Notes: generated from the letters alone by a model not told the origin. DNA of 9,846 nucleotides from Candidatus Woesearchaeota archaeon (GCA_016181325.1 JACOZO010000072.1:1-9846), one strand, 5' to 3'; positions 1 through 7,108 are shown, counted from the stretch's first letter. Translations and numbers: made by a program.

Positions 1-6
1 CGTGTC

Positions 7-519
7 ATGTCAGAAATAGGTGACAGGGTAAATGAATGCGAAGAACTGTTTGGTGCTGCCAAAGCTACTTTGCGAAAGGGGAGTTTGTGCGATGGAGTAA
101 ACCAGTACTTTGACGCTGTTGCTGCTTCCAGAGAGCCTGTTTACTCTGCAACGAATCCCGAATTAATAATTTTTACATACAGGAATACAATAGGGTACGA
201 TGCATTAAGACTTGATTCCCTGAATATGATGTTATCGAGTTCAGTTGTGAATGGAAGAGTCAGATACGATGCAGTTGATGAAATTATTGGAGCTTTTGAA
301 GAAAATTTTGACCCTGGAAAAATAGGTGCAGACAGAATAGAATTAAAAGCTTATCTGGGATTGTTGATAAATAGATTATCAATGGCTGCTAAAAATAGGC
401 TTATAGGGCGATATGGGGAAAGAATCAGAATATCGTTAGGCATGGAAGGTGCGGATGCGGATGACTTAATCACGCAGCTTATAAGATGCATTCCGACGGC
501 CGGAAAAACCTATGTATAA
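7..519 (+). CDS. Hypothetical helical protein, unrecognised
   Basis: I do not recognise this 170-residue protein. It has no signal peptide, membrane segment or obvious catalytic motif. The composition and spacing of hydrophobic residues suggest a mostly alpha-helical soluble fold, for example residues 108-140 (IELKAYLGLLINRL region) and 150-163. Two cysteines in the N-terminal third (C11, C28) and one near the end (C161) are not arranged as a metal site. The ATG at 7 is the first in the window, but the frame is open to the left edge (codons CGT GTC precede it), so the true start could lie outside and the gene may be 5'-partial. It ends 29 bases from the convergent folD stop, and the AT-rich gap with T runs (about 538-552) could serve as a terminator. 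No function is proposed. Confidence 0.65.
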   Translation: MSEIGDRVNECEELFGAAKATLRKGSLCDGVNQYFDAVAASREPVYSATNPELIIFTYRNTIGYDALRLDSLNMMLSSSVVNGRVRYDAVDEIIGAFEENFDPGKIGADRIELKAYLGLLINRLSMAAKNRLIGRYGERIRISLGMEGADADDLITQLIRCIPTAGKTYV

Positions 520-548
520 CCAGTTTAAGTTCTGTCAAAATTTTTAAT

Positions 549-1382
549 TTATTTCTTCAATTCCACAGCCTTCAGCAGATTATCCATCAGCATCGCTATT
601 GTCATAGGCCCAACGCCGCCAGGCACTGGAGTGATGCAGGAAGCGACTTCTTTAACGCTGTCAAAATCAACGTCTCCGACTATTTTATTTCCTGCTGTTC
701 TGTTGATGCCAACATCTATGACAACAGCGCCTTTTTTCACCATGTCCACCTTTATCATTTTGGGAGAGCCGCATGCAACAACCAGAATGTCTGCCTGCTT
801 TGTATAATTTTCCAAGCCCTTTGTCTTTGAATGGCAGATTGTGACAGTCGCATTTCTTTCCAGCAGCATCATTGCTACTGGCTTGCCCACAATATTGCTC
901 CTTCCTACGACAACTGCGTGCTTCCCTTCGATTTTTGTTACAGACTCGATGAGGTATATTATCGCCCTTGGCGTGGCAGGGGCTATTATCGCGCTTCCTG
1001 ACATAAGGCTGCCAAGGCTTGACGGAGTAAAACCGTCGACATCCTTGCCGGGCAATATTGAATTTGTCACAAGCTTCTCGTCCAGATGCTTAGGAAGCGG
1101 AAGCTGGACCAGTATGCCGTGTATCTTCGGATTGTTGTTCAACTCGTCAATGAGCTTCAGCAAGTCCATCTCTGAAACGTCCTTTGGAAGACCATATCTT
1201 TCGCAGTAGGCGCCCATCTCTTTGCACTTGCTTTCCTTTGAATTCACGTATATCTGGGAGGCCGGATTGTCGCCGACAAGAACTATTGCAAGCCCGGGCT
1301 TCTGCTTTAGCTTGCTTATTTTCGACTTTAGCTCAGAAAGTATCTTTTCCCTTATTTTGTTGCCGTCGATTATTTTAGGCAT
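549..1382 (-). CDS. folD: Bifunctional methylenetetrahydrofolate dehydrogenase / methenyltetrahydrofolate cyclohydrolase
   Basis: This cytosolic enzyme interconverts 5,10-methylene-THF and 10-formyl-THF through methenyl-THF, using NAD(P). The 277-residue length is normal for FolD. The N-terminal catalytic domain has the Tyr-x-x-x-Lys motif (YVNSK, Y45 and catalytic K49), the folate-site VQLPLP (Q93) and PGKDVDGF (D116). The Rossmann domain has GRSNIVGKPVAMML (160-173), and the family signature PGGVGPMTI lies at 254-262. One oddity is that the usual PCTPRG motif reads PATPRA (135-140). Its start codon lies inside the 3' end of the upstream lipoprotein gene (8-base overlap, ATGCCTAA), which implies translational coupling in a glyA-lipoprotein-folD operon. 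The Shine-Dalgarno is weak. Together with GlyA it completes conversion of serine-derived carbon into formyl-THF, the purine formyl donor. Confidence 0.96.
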   Translation of the reverse strand: MPKIIDGNKIREKILSELKSKISKLKQKPGLAIVLVGDNPASQIYVNSKESKCKEMGAYCERYGLPKDVSEMDLLKLIDELNNNPKIHGILVQLPLPKHLDEKLVTNSILPGKDVDGFTPSSLGSLMSGSAIIAPATPRAIIYLIESVTKIEGKHAVVVGRSNIVGKPVAMMLLERNATVTICHSKTKGLENYTKQADILVVACGSPKMIKVDMVKKGAVVIDVGINRTAGNKIVGDVDFDSVKEVASCITPVPGGVGPMTIAMLMDNLLKAVELKK

Positions 1383-1758
1383 TTGATGTACCTGGCGTGA
1401 TTAGATGCCTGGGCTCTAATGGCGGTTCGTAGTCTATAATGGCAATTTCCAGCAGATTTACCATACCATTTGCTTCAGTGCTGTCACCATAAGATACCCT
1501 TATCCGTCCTCTTTCTTGGTACCTCTTAAGGTCATCTGCACCATTAATTCTGCTGATATGGTAGTATCGTCCGCCTTCGCTCATGAAGATTACACTATAT
1601 TTTTCACGCCCTTCAACCATAGAGCTGAACCCACTGACTATCCTTCCTTCAGCTTCCATCCTTCTTGGCTCGCAGGCGCTAAGGCTGGCTGCTAACAGAA
1701 TTCCGGCAAGCCCTGTTGTCAAATGCCTTTTGCCATCATTCCTAATTTTAGCTTCCAT
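1375..1758 (-). CDS. Small putative lipoprotein in the folate operon
   Basis: A 127-residue protein not recognised as a named family. The N-terminus has a basic stretch (K4 to R11), a hydrophobic segment (about 15-26) and a lipobox-like L-S-A-C ending at Cys29. This suggests export and lipid anchoring after cleavage before C29. The mature part (30-127) is rich in alternating hydrophobic residues and glycine (EGRIVSGFSSM, YSVIFMSEGGRYYHI, GRIRVSY), so a small beta-barrel such as an OB-like fold is possible but unproven. The tail after residue 110 is proline-rich and probably disordered. A GTGAT Shine-Dalgarno-like match precedes the ATG. It lies 50 bases after glyA and overlaps folD by 8 bases, so it is co-transcribed with two cytosolic folate enzymes, an unexpected neighbour for an exported protein. 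A single transmembrane anchor instead of a lipid anchor is the alternative. Confidence 0.75.
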   Translation of the reverse strand: MEAKIRNDGKRHLTTGLAGILLAASLSACEPRRMEAEGRIVSGFSSMVEGREKYSVIFMSEGGRYYHISRINGADDLKRYQERGRIRVSYGDSTEANGMVNLLEIAIIDYEPPLEPRHLITPGTSNA

Positions 1759-1808
1759 TTAACATCACTTAATTGCTGGGATTAATTGATTTATTATCCT
1801 GCAATGCC

Positions 1809-3107
1809 TTACTTCAAAATTCCCATTCCCGGGTACAATGGGAAGCCTCTGCATAATTCCAAAATGTCCTTCCTTGCCCTTGCGATTGCTTCCTTGTCAT
1901 TCACATTGTCGATGACCCTTGCAATGCATTCTCCAATGACTTTCATCTCGCTTTCCTTCATGCCCCTTGTGGTGACAGCGGGCGTCCCTAACCTGATTCC
2001 TGAAGGGTTGAAAGGCGAGGAAGGCTCATACGGGATAGTATTCTTGTTTACAGTGATTTCAGCCTCCTGGAGCGCTGTCTGGACTTCCTTGCCCTTGCCT
2101 GTAAGCCCTTTGTTGACAAGCTTTATGACCATCAGATGGTTGTCTGTGCCGCCGGTGACAAGCTCCAGGCCCTTGCCCATCATTGTGTCAGCAAGGACTT
2201 TTGCATTCTTTACGATCTGCTGGCAGTATCTCTTGAAATCAGGCTGCAATGCCTCCCTGAAGGCAACTGCCTTTGCGGCATTTACATGATTATGCGGGCC
2301 GCCCTGCAATCCGGGAAAGACCGCGCCGTCGATTTTCTGGGCCATGTTTTTCTTTCCGTTAGGGTCAAGCCTGTCTTTGATGCTGCACATTATCATTGCG
2401 CCTCTCGGGCCCCTTAGCGTCTTGTGGGTGGTTGTCGTAACGACATCGCAGTAAGGCATAGGATTCTGATGCACTCCTGTTGCGCACAATCCTGCAATGT
2501 GTGCTATGTCTGCCCAGTGATATGCGCCCACTTCATCGCAGATTTCCCTAAACGCCTTGAAATCCAGCTTTCTTGGGTAGGCTGTAAGGCCAGACAAGAT
2601 CATCCTTGGCTTTGCCTCTTTTGCCAGCTTCATTATTACATCATAATCGAGCAATTCCGTCTCCTTGTCGACTGTGTATTGTGCGCACTTGTAGAACCTG
2701 CCTGAGAAATTCACGGGGCTGCCGTGAGTCAGATGGCCGCCTGCGTTCAGGTCAAATCCCAAAAAAGGGTCTCCCAGTTCAAGCAGCGCGAAGAATACTG
2801 CCTGGTTGGCAGGGCTGCCGGAATAGGGCTGCACATTGACATGCTCCGCCCCGAAAAGCTTTTTTGCCCTTTCAATGGCCAAAGTCTCGACGACATCAAC
2901 AACCTGGTTGCCGCCGTAATACCTTTTCTGTGGGTAGCCTTCGGAATACTTGTTTGTGAAGACCGTGCCCAAAGCCTGGAGGACAGCCTTGCTCACAAAA
3001 TTCTCGCTAGGTATTAATTCAACGCCGTCCCTTATCCTCTTTTCCTCGTTCAGGATTGCCTCAGAAGTCTCAGGGTCAACAACAGATATGTCGTCCATAA
3101 ATGCCAT
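1809..3107 (-). CDS. glyA: Serine hydroxymethyltransferase
   Basis: A PLP enzyme of fold type I that converts serine and THF to glycine and 5,10-methylene-THF in the cytosol. The 432-residue length is typical. Visible family motifs are LIPSENF (31-37), NKYSEGYPQKRYYGG (52-66), the PLP-contacting ADIAHIAGL (199-207, with D200 and H203) and the Schiff-base lysine K229 in VTTTTHKTLRGPRG. Further C-terminal are PGLQGGPHNH (265-274) and SGIRLGTPAVTTRG (369-382), which holds the substrate-carboxylate arginine. The first ATG is preceded at 3 bases by GGTGAT, a perfect match to the archaeal anti-Shine-Dalgarno, and this supports the chosen start over the ATG at residue 4. It is the first gene of an operon with a lipoprotein and folD. 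Its product methylene-THF is the FolD substrate, and its other product, glycine, is a substrate of PurD nearby. Confidence 0.97.
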   Translation of the reverse strand: MAFMDDISVVDPETSEAILNEEKRIRDGVELIPSENFVSKAVLQALGTVFTNKYSEGYPQKRYYGGNQVVDVVETLAIERAKKLFGAEHVNVQPYSGSPANQAVFFALLELGDPFLGFDLNAGGHLTHGSPVNFSGRFYKCAQYTVDKETELLDYDVIMKLAKEAKPRMILSGLTAYPRKLDFKAFREICDEVGAYHWADIAHIAGLCATGVHQNPMPYCDVVTTTTHKTLRGPRGAMIMCSIKDRLDPNGKKNMAQKIDGAVFPGLQGGPHNHVNAAKAVAFREALQPDFKRYCQQIVKNAKVLADTMMGKGLELVTGGTDNHLMVIKLVNKGLTGKGKEVQTALQEAEITVNKNTIPYEPSSPFNPSGIRLGTPAVTTRGMKESEMKVIGECIARVIDNVNDKEAIARARKDILELCRGFPLYPGMGILK

Positions 3108-3125
3108 GATATCACCAGTGATATC
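3108..3125. promoter_or_regulatory. 18-bp dyad over the glyA start and Shine-Dalgarno
   Basis: The sequence is an inverted repeat with perfect 8-base arms (GATATCAC / GTGATATC) around a 2-base centre, ending directly against the glyA start codon. One arm contains the Shine-Dalgarno GGTGAT. The predicted transcription start falls within it. It could be an operator for a dimeric regulator or, if the transcript begins upstream of it, an SD-hiding hairpin. The symmetry is seen; the role is inferred. Confidence 0.45.
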
Positions 3126-3139
3126 GGGCTTTCAGGCGT

Positions 3140-3150
3140 GTTTATATAGT
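3140..3150 (-). promoter_or_regulatory. TATA box of the glyA operon
   Basis: On the minus strand the sequence reads ACTATATAAAC, a close match to the archaeal TATA consensus. Its centre is about 38 bases from the glyA ATG. This predicts transcription starting near 3119-3121, with a leader of about a dozen bases that carries the GGTGAT Shine-Dalgarno. Confidence 0.6.
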
Positions 3151-3197
3151 TTTTTGTTCTTGTTACTAAAATTGAATTAATTCGTTTCTGTAGAAAC

Positions 3198-3207
3198 CAT
3201 TAAAACT
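3198..3207 (+). promoter_or_regulatory. Possible TATA/BRE of the methyltransferase gene
   Basis: A purine-rich AGAAACC (BRE-like, 3192-3198) is followed by ATTAAAAC, centred about 26 bases before the ATG at 3229. This spacing fits a leaderless transcript. The TATA match is imperfect, and a second candidate (CTTAAATA, 3212-3219) lies too close to the start codon. Confidence 0.35.
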
Positions 3208-3228
3208 TAAGCTTAAATACTTGCATAC

Positions 3229-3960
3229 ATGGATTTTGTAGAGCCTATCAATAAACTTCTTCCTAGGGGACTGAAGACTTATCTGAACTCTTTCCCTCTT
3301 TTAAGGGAAGTGATTGAACGTGCGCTACTTGCTCCTGTTGACAAAGCATTGAATGGAAGGGAAATCCCTTTATATACAGGGATTAGAACTATGCTGAGCC
3401 CAAATGAAAGGGAATATTTGTATAGGTTGGCAAAGGAAGTTACACCGAATGGTGTCATTGTAGAACTTGGGTGTTATGCAGGCGGCTCGGCTATTTTGCT
3501 TGGGTTAGGTGCCAGAGTATCAGGTTCCCATGTTTATTCTTTTGATCCTTTTGACAGCCATATGGATCGCCAGACAGAAGAATCTGACGGTTCACCCCAT
3601 CTGAATATTAAAAAGCCTTCAAGAGCCCATGTAGAGGAAACATTAAGAAAAAGAGGCTTAGACGATGTCATTACATTGTGCGAAGGCTTTAGTTTGGATA
3701 TGGCTGGTAGATGGGGAAATGGAAATATTAATCTGCTATGGATTGACGGGAACCATGCTCATGCTAGTCAGGATTATTATGCGTGGAGAACCCATCTGGC
3801 ACCAGATGCAATGATAGTTTTCCACGATACAAACCACGGCCGTAATGGCTTTACTCTTGGAAGGGAAGACACAACACAATCTGTTGAAAATCTCCTTGAA
3901 CAAGAGAATATTAGAAATGTCTATAGAGTTGACGCCATCACGGCTTTTTGTCTTCAATAG
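3229..3960 (+). CDS. Class I SAM-dependent methyltransferase (Methyltransf_24-like)
   Basis: A 243-residue protein with a Rossmann methyltransferase core. Motif I is VIVELGCYAGGS (76-87), the glycine-rich SAM-binding loop. The acidic end of the next strand appears as YSFDPFD (103-109). LLWIDGNHAHASQDYYAW (169-186) and APDAMIVFHDT (191-201) match the IDG(D/N)H and FHD(T/I) blocks typical of Methyltransf_24 family enzymes, which often modify sugars or secondary metabolites. The substrate cannot be read from sequence. The N-terminal 60 residues are helical and probably form a cap. The ATG chosen is the first after an in-frame stop (TAA at 3214). The gene is divergent from the glyA operon and monocistronic. 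No glycan genes are visible beside it, so the functional context is missing. Confidence 0.85.
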   Translation: MDFVEPINKLLPRGLKTYLNSFPLLREVIERALLAPVDKALNGREIPLYTGIRTMLSPNEREYLYRLAKEVTPNGVIVELGCYAGGSAILLGLGARVSGSHVYSFDPFDSHMDRQTEESDGSPHLNIKKPSRAHVEETLRKRGLDDVITLCEGFSLDMAGRWGNGNINLLWIDGNHAHASQDYYAWRTHLAPDAMIVFHDTNHGRNGFTLGREDTTQSVENLLEQENIRNVYRVDAITAFCLQ

Positions 3961-4076
3961 GCTGAAGAAAATGCCATTCCAAAAAATATTTCTAGATCAT
4001 AAGTTCTTCTTCAATAAAATGTCCCTTTCATTCAAAATGTATTTAATCCAAAGCTTACATAAATTTTATCCAAAAC

Positions 4077-4084
4077 TATAAATA
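4077..4084 (+). promoter_or_regulatory. TATA box of purD, leaderless spacing
   Basis: TATAAATA is centred about 26 bases before the purD ATG at 4107. This places the predicted transcription start on or next to the start codon, and there is no Shine-Dalgarno match. The rest of the 146-base gap after the methyltransferase gene (3961-4106) is AT-rich, and I see nothing else in it. Confidence 0.6.
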
Positions 4085-4106
4085 TACCGCTATTTGACAT
4101 CTTTAT

Positions 4107-6440
4107 ATGCCTGAAATCCTGCTTATCGGCAACGGCGCAAGGGAGCATGTGATTGCGGAGACGCTGAAGAAAAGCAGGCATGAGCCCCACATCATCTCTT
4201 ACATGAAGGCGAAGAATCCCGGCATTGCGGCATTGTCGCAGGAGTTTGAAATTGGGGATTATTCTGACATTGACCTGATCAAGAAATTTGCAAAAAGGGA
4301 AGAGCCTGATTTTGCGTTTATCGGGCCTGAAGAGCCTTTGTCCCATGGCGCTGCTGACATGCTTGAAGGAATAGGCATCCCGTGCATAGGGCCGAAAAAA
4401 GAGCTTGCAAGGCTGGAGACGAGCAAGTCTTTTGCAAGGGAATTGCTAAGGGAATTCAACATCGAGGGAAATCCCAGATACAAAATATTTGATAAGAATA
4501 ATATAAAAAATGCCAACGATTTCATTAATTCAGTGGGTGATGCTGTTGTCAAGCCTGACGGATTGACTTGGGGTAAGGGCGTAAAAGTGCAGGGCGATCA
4601 TTTCAGCACAAAAAAAGAAGGATTGGATTACTGCACTGAAGTCCTGAAAACACATCCCCGCGTAATAATTGAGGAAAAGCTTGATGGCGAGGAATTCAGC
4701 CTGCAGTGCATCACCGATGGAAAAACAGTGCTTGCTTTTCCTCCTGTTCAGGACCATAAGAGGGCTTTTGATGGCGACAAAGGGCCTAATTGTTATTCTT
4801 CTGATACTGAGATTTTAACAGAGAATGGATGGAAAACTTTTGATAAATTAAAAAAGAATGAAAAAGTAATGACTTTTAATCCAAAAAAAACTCTTCTAGA
4901 ATTTAGAAAACCAGAAAATATTTATTGGATGAAGCACAAAGGGAAAATGATTCATTTTAAACATAGAGAATTAGATTTGCTTGTTACACCTAACCATAGG
5001 ATGCTTATTAAACCTAGAAGATCAAATAGAATAAAAATATCCTTCGCTAAAAACATTAAGGGCGAAAATGAGATATTTTTAACTGGAAAATGGAAAGGGA
5101 AATCTCCAAAATATTTTGTAATTGATGAACATGACTACAAATTCAATAGAATTTTGAAAAAACAAAAAATTAAGTTCTCGGACTGGCTAAGATTTATGGG
5201 TTTGTTTTTATCTGAAGGTTACATAACCAACAAAAAAGGAGAGCGTAGAGTTTACATTTGTCAAATTAAAAAATCAAAATATTTTAATGAATTTAGAAAA
5301 ATATTATCAAAATTGCCATATAATTTTTCATATGAAGAAAAAGATTATAAATTTAGGATTAATTCGATACAGCTCGTAAATATATTAAAATATTTAGGCT
5401 CTTCAAGAGAAAAATATATCCCAGACTATGTTAAGAATGCGAAAAAAGAGCATATATTACAATTTCTGAGAGCATTCGTTATGGGAGATGGCAGTATTCA
5501 TTACGGAAGGATGAGATTTCACTCTGGATCGAAGAGATTAATTGACGATATTCAGGAGCTTGTTTTAAAGATTGGCAAATCTGGTATAATCACTATAGAT
5601 AAAAGAAGACGTATGTTAAACCCAATTAATAAAAAATATTATAAGGCAAATAAAGTTTATTCTTTAGAAATTAAACCTGAAACTAAGGCAGGTATAAGGA
5701 AAAAAGATATTAAAGAAGTAGGGTACAATGGTTATGTAGGTTGCGTTACTGTTCCTAATAGTTTTGTAGTAGTGAGAAGGAACAGGAGAATAGCTATTTC
5801 TGGCAACACGGGCGGCATGGGCTCTTACACAGACGAGAATAACTTATTGCCTTTTCTTACGAAAAAAGATGTTGAGGATGGGCTGAAGATAACCCAAAAA
5901 GTGGCTAATGCGCTGCACAGAAAAACCGGCCAATATTACAAAGGAATCATGTACGCCGGCCTGATTGCCACAAAGGATGGCGTCAAGCTGATAGAATACA
6001 ATGCGAGATTCGGCGATCCAGAGGCGATGAACGTGCTGCCTATCCTGAAAAATGACCTTGTTGAGCTTTGCAACGCGGTAATAAACCAAAAGCTTGGTTC
6101 TGTAAATCTGGAATTTGAAAAAAAAGCGACTGTGTGCAAGTATGTTGTTCCTGAAGGTTATCCTGATGCTCCTGTAAAGAACCAGAAAATCCAAGTTGGC
6201 AAGATGCCCTACGGCGCAAGAATCTATTATGCTTCTGTCGAGCAGAAGGAGAATGTATTGCATATGACTGCTTCAAGGGCTGCTGCATGCGTAGGCATTG
6301 CAGACAATCTAAGCGATGCAGAGCAGATTGCTGAAAAGGCCGTGTCATCAATAAACGGCAGGATTTTCCACAGGAGCGACATAGGCACTGAGAAGCTGAT
6401 AAGGAAGCGGATTGAGCATATGGGGTCAATAAGGAAATAA
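4107..6440 (+). CDS. purD: Phosphoribosylamine-glycine ligase (GAR synthetase) with in-frame intein
   Basis: PurD joins 5-phosphoribosylamine and glycine with ATP to give glycinamide ribonucleotide, the second step of de novo purine synthesis. The 777-residue precursor contains a 339-residue intein (residues 229-567). Removing it gives a 438-residue enzyme of normal PurD length. Extein motifs are the N-terminal GNGAREH (8-14), the ATP-grasp VVKPDGLTWGKGVKV (147-161, archaeal-type wording), EEKLDGEEFSLQ (189-200), VQDHKRAFDGDKGPN (214-228) continuing after the intein as TGGMGSY (568-574), and the metal-binding IEYNARFGDPEAMNVLP with its conserved Glu, Asn and Arg. Activity requires splicing because the insertion splits the conserved GPNTGGMG loop. 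The ATG is supported by the TATA spacing. The glycine substrate can come from GlyA, and the product is next formylated by a folate-dependent step. Confidence 0.97.
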   Translation: MPEILLIGNGAREHVIAETLKKSRHEPHIISYMKAKNPGIAALSQEFEIGDYSDIDLIKKFAKREEPDFAFIGPEEPLSHGAADMLEGIGIPCIGPKKELARLETSKSFARELLREFNIEGNPRYKIFDKNNIKNANDFINSVGDAVVKPDGLTWGKGVKVQGDHFSTKKEGLDYCTEVLKTHPRVIIEEKLDGEEFSLQCITDGKTVLAFPPVQDHKRAFDGDKGPNCYSSDTEILTENGWKTFDKLKKNEKVMTFNPKKTLLEFRKPENIYWMKHKGKMIHFKHRELDLLVTPNHRMLIKPRRSNRIKISFAKNIKGENEIFLTGKWKGKSPKYFVIDEHDYKFNRILKKQKIKFSDWLRFMGLFLSEGYITNKKGERRVYICQIKKSKYFNEFRKILSKLPYNFSYEEKDYKFRINSIQLVNILKYLGSSREKYIPDYVKNAKKEHILQFLRAFVMGDGSIHYGRMRFHSGSKRLIDDIQELVLKIGKSGIITIDKRRRMLNPINKKYYKANKVYSLEIKPETKAGIRKKDIKEVGYNGYVGCVTVPNSFVVVRRNRRIAISGNTGGMGSYTDENNLLPFLTKKDVEDGLKITQKVANALHRKTGQYYKGIMYAGLIATKDGVKLIEYNARFGDPEAMNVLPILKNDLVELCNAVINQKLGSVNLEFEKKATVCKYVVPEGYPDAPVKNQKIQVGKMPYGARIYYASVEQKENVLHMTASRAAACVGIADNLSDAEQIAEKAVSSINGRIFHRSDIGTEKLIRKRIEHMGSIRK
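4791..5807 (+). mobile_element. LAGLIDADG intein in PurD (GPN/TGGMG insertion)
   Basis: This 339-residue in-frame insertion splits an otherwise contiguous PurD motif. Intein numbering: block A is Cys1 with DTEILTENG (5-13). Block B is VTPNHRM (65-71) with the expected Thr66-x-x-His69. The homing-endonuclease core has a first LAGLIDADG helix WLRFMGLFLSEG (132-143, acidic E142), a lysine block KYIP (208-211) and a second helix LRAFVMGDG (226-234, acidic D233). Blocks F/G are CVTVPNSFVVV (318-328), then RRNRRIAISGN ending in Asn339, with Thr as the +1 extein residue. The penultimate residue is Gly, not the usual His. Both endonuclease acids are present, so it may still home. Base composition differs sharply from the host: 60-base samples give 9/60 G+C at 5281-5340 and 16/60 at 4801-4860, against 32/60 in the extein at 4141-4200. 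This points to horizontal arrival. Confidence 0.95.
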
Positions 6441-6510
6441 TCCGCCATAATCCGGTTTAAAACAATCAAAATTTTATTTCTAGTGAGTAACAAATAAATC
6501 CAATATTCCT

Positions 6511-6524
6511 CGAAATACTTAAAA
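6511..6524 (+). promoter_or_regulatory. BRE + TATA of the cupredoxin-fold gene
   Basis: CGAAA (BRE-like, 6511-6515) abuts TACTTAAAA (6516-6524), centred about 40 bases before the ATG. This predicts a start near 6546 and a leader of about 15 bases. The leader carries GGTGGTG (6549-6555), a Shine-Dalgarno five bases from the ATG at 6561. It is one of only two clear SD-led genes here. The remainder of the 120-base gap after purD shows only AT-rich sequence. Confidence 0.55.
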
Positions 6525-6560
6525 ATCTAACTTTATTTCCGTAATATTGGTGGTGTTTAT

Positions 6561-7037
6561 ATGAAAAATCTAAGAGTAATGGCTGTATCTGTTGTGCTAT
6601 TGCTGGCTGTTGTAGGAATGGCCTATGGCGCAGTAGTCACGAGGCAGATAATGGCTGACAAATCAATGGATAAGGTAAGCATTGAAGTGACAAAATCTTC
6701 AACAAGAGACTTTGAAAGGAATATATATGTTGTTGACACAGACATGCAGAGCGAGATAATGTACAGCGTAGTGCAGAGCAAGAAGATAAGGGCTACGACA
6801 AGAGGACTTGAGCCAAGCTATGTCTTGGTGCACAGGGGAGAGTCGGTCAACTTCAACATCGACAGCGATGTAAACTGCAACTTCCTTATTGACGGATACA
6901 GGGTTGATGCAAAGGCATGGCCTAACACCGTTACGGAAGTGACTTTCAACGCAGACCTTCCAGGAATATATATCTACAGGTGCGCAGGGCTGTTCTCAGA
7001 CAGGAGCACAGTAGGGCTGCTGGAAGTTGTCGAGTAA
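6561..7037 (+). CDS. Secreted cupredoxin-fold protein with degenerate copper site
   Basis: A 158-residue exported protein. Residues 1-23 form a signal peptide (K3, R5, then a hydrophobic run and AYGA), with probable cleavage near residue 23. The C-terminal half (about 82-158) reads like a cytochrome-oxidase-subunit-II type cupredoxin: VHRGESVNFNIDSDV (90-104), FLIDGYRVDA (108-117), then ADLPGIYIYRC (131-141) and VGLLEVVE at the end. Where the family has Asp-Val-x-His-Ser-Phe, this protein has DVNCNF, so the histidine ligand is Cys106. The C-terminal Cys141 is kept, but the following Cys, His and Met ligands are replaced. Normal blue-copper or CuA binding is therefore unlikely, and a C106-C141 disulfide or a non-standard metal site is possible. 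It could be a structural or adaptor domain outside the membrane. The gene appears monocistronic, with its own promoter and terminator. Confidence 0.75.
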   Translation: MKNLRVMAVSVVLLLAVVGMAYGAVVTRQIMADKSMDKVSIEVTKSSTRDFERNIYVVDTDMQSEIMYSVVQSKKIRATTRGLEPSYVLVHRGESVNFNIDSDVNCNFLIDGYRVDAKAWPNTVTEVTFNADLPGIYIYRCAGLFSDRSTVGLLEVVE

Positions 7038-7080
7038 GGCTCCAAAGCCTTTTATTTCTTTATTTTTTACCTTTTACTTT
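7036..7080 (+). terminator. Stem-loop with long T tract
   Basis: AAGGCT (7036-7041) and AGCCTT (7046-7051) form a 6-bp stem with a CCAA loop, overlapping the stop codon of the cupredoxin-fold gene. A T-rich tract to 7080 follows. The T tract alone would fit archaeal termination, and the stem adds support. Confidence 0.6.
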
Positions 7081-7098
7081 TTGCAATAAATAGCAACA

Positions 7099-7108
7099 TT
7101 AAAATATT
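7099..7108 (+). promoter_or_regulatory. TATA box of the coiled-coil membrane protein gene
   Basis: TTAAAATATT is centred about 25-26 bases before the ATG at 7129. This fits a leaderless transcript and helps decide that start over the in-frame TTG at 7111. Confidence 0.5.

Noticed and set aside
486..1378. Plus-strand open frames opposite folD
   Set aside because: They are antisense to a well-conserved folD, have no recognisable motifs and show unnatural composition.
1786..3180. Plus-strand open frames opposite glyA
   Set aside because: They mirror the constrained codons of glyA and overlap one another; no promoter or conserved motif supports them.
3845..4081. Small open frame overlapping the methyltransferase 3' end
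   Set aside because: It starts inside the methyltransferase in another frame and ends just at the purD promoter; its composition is AT-driven and it has no start signal.
5181..5600. Independent homing endonuclease gene
   Set aside because: The LAGLIDADG motifs are in the same uninterrupted frame as PurD and flanked by splicing blocks, so it is part of the intein.
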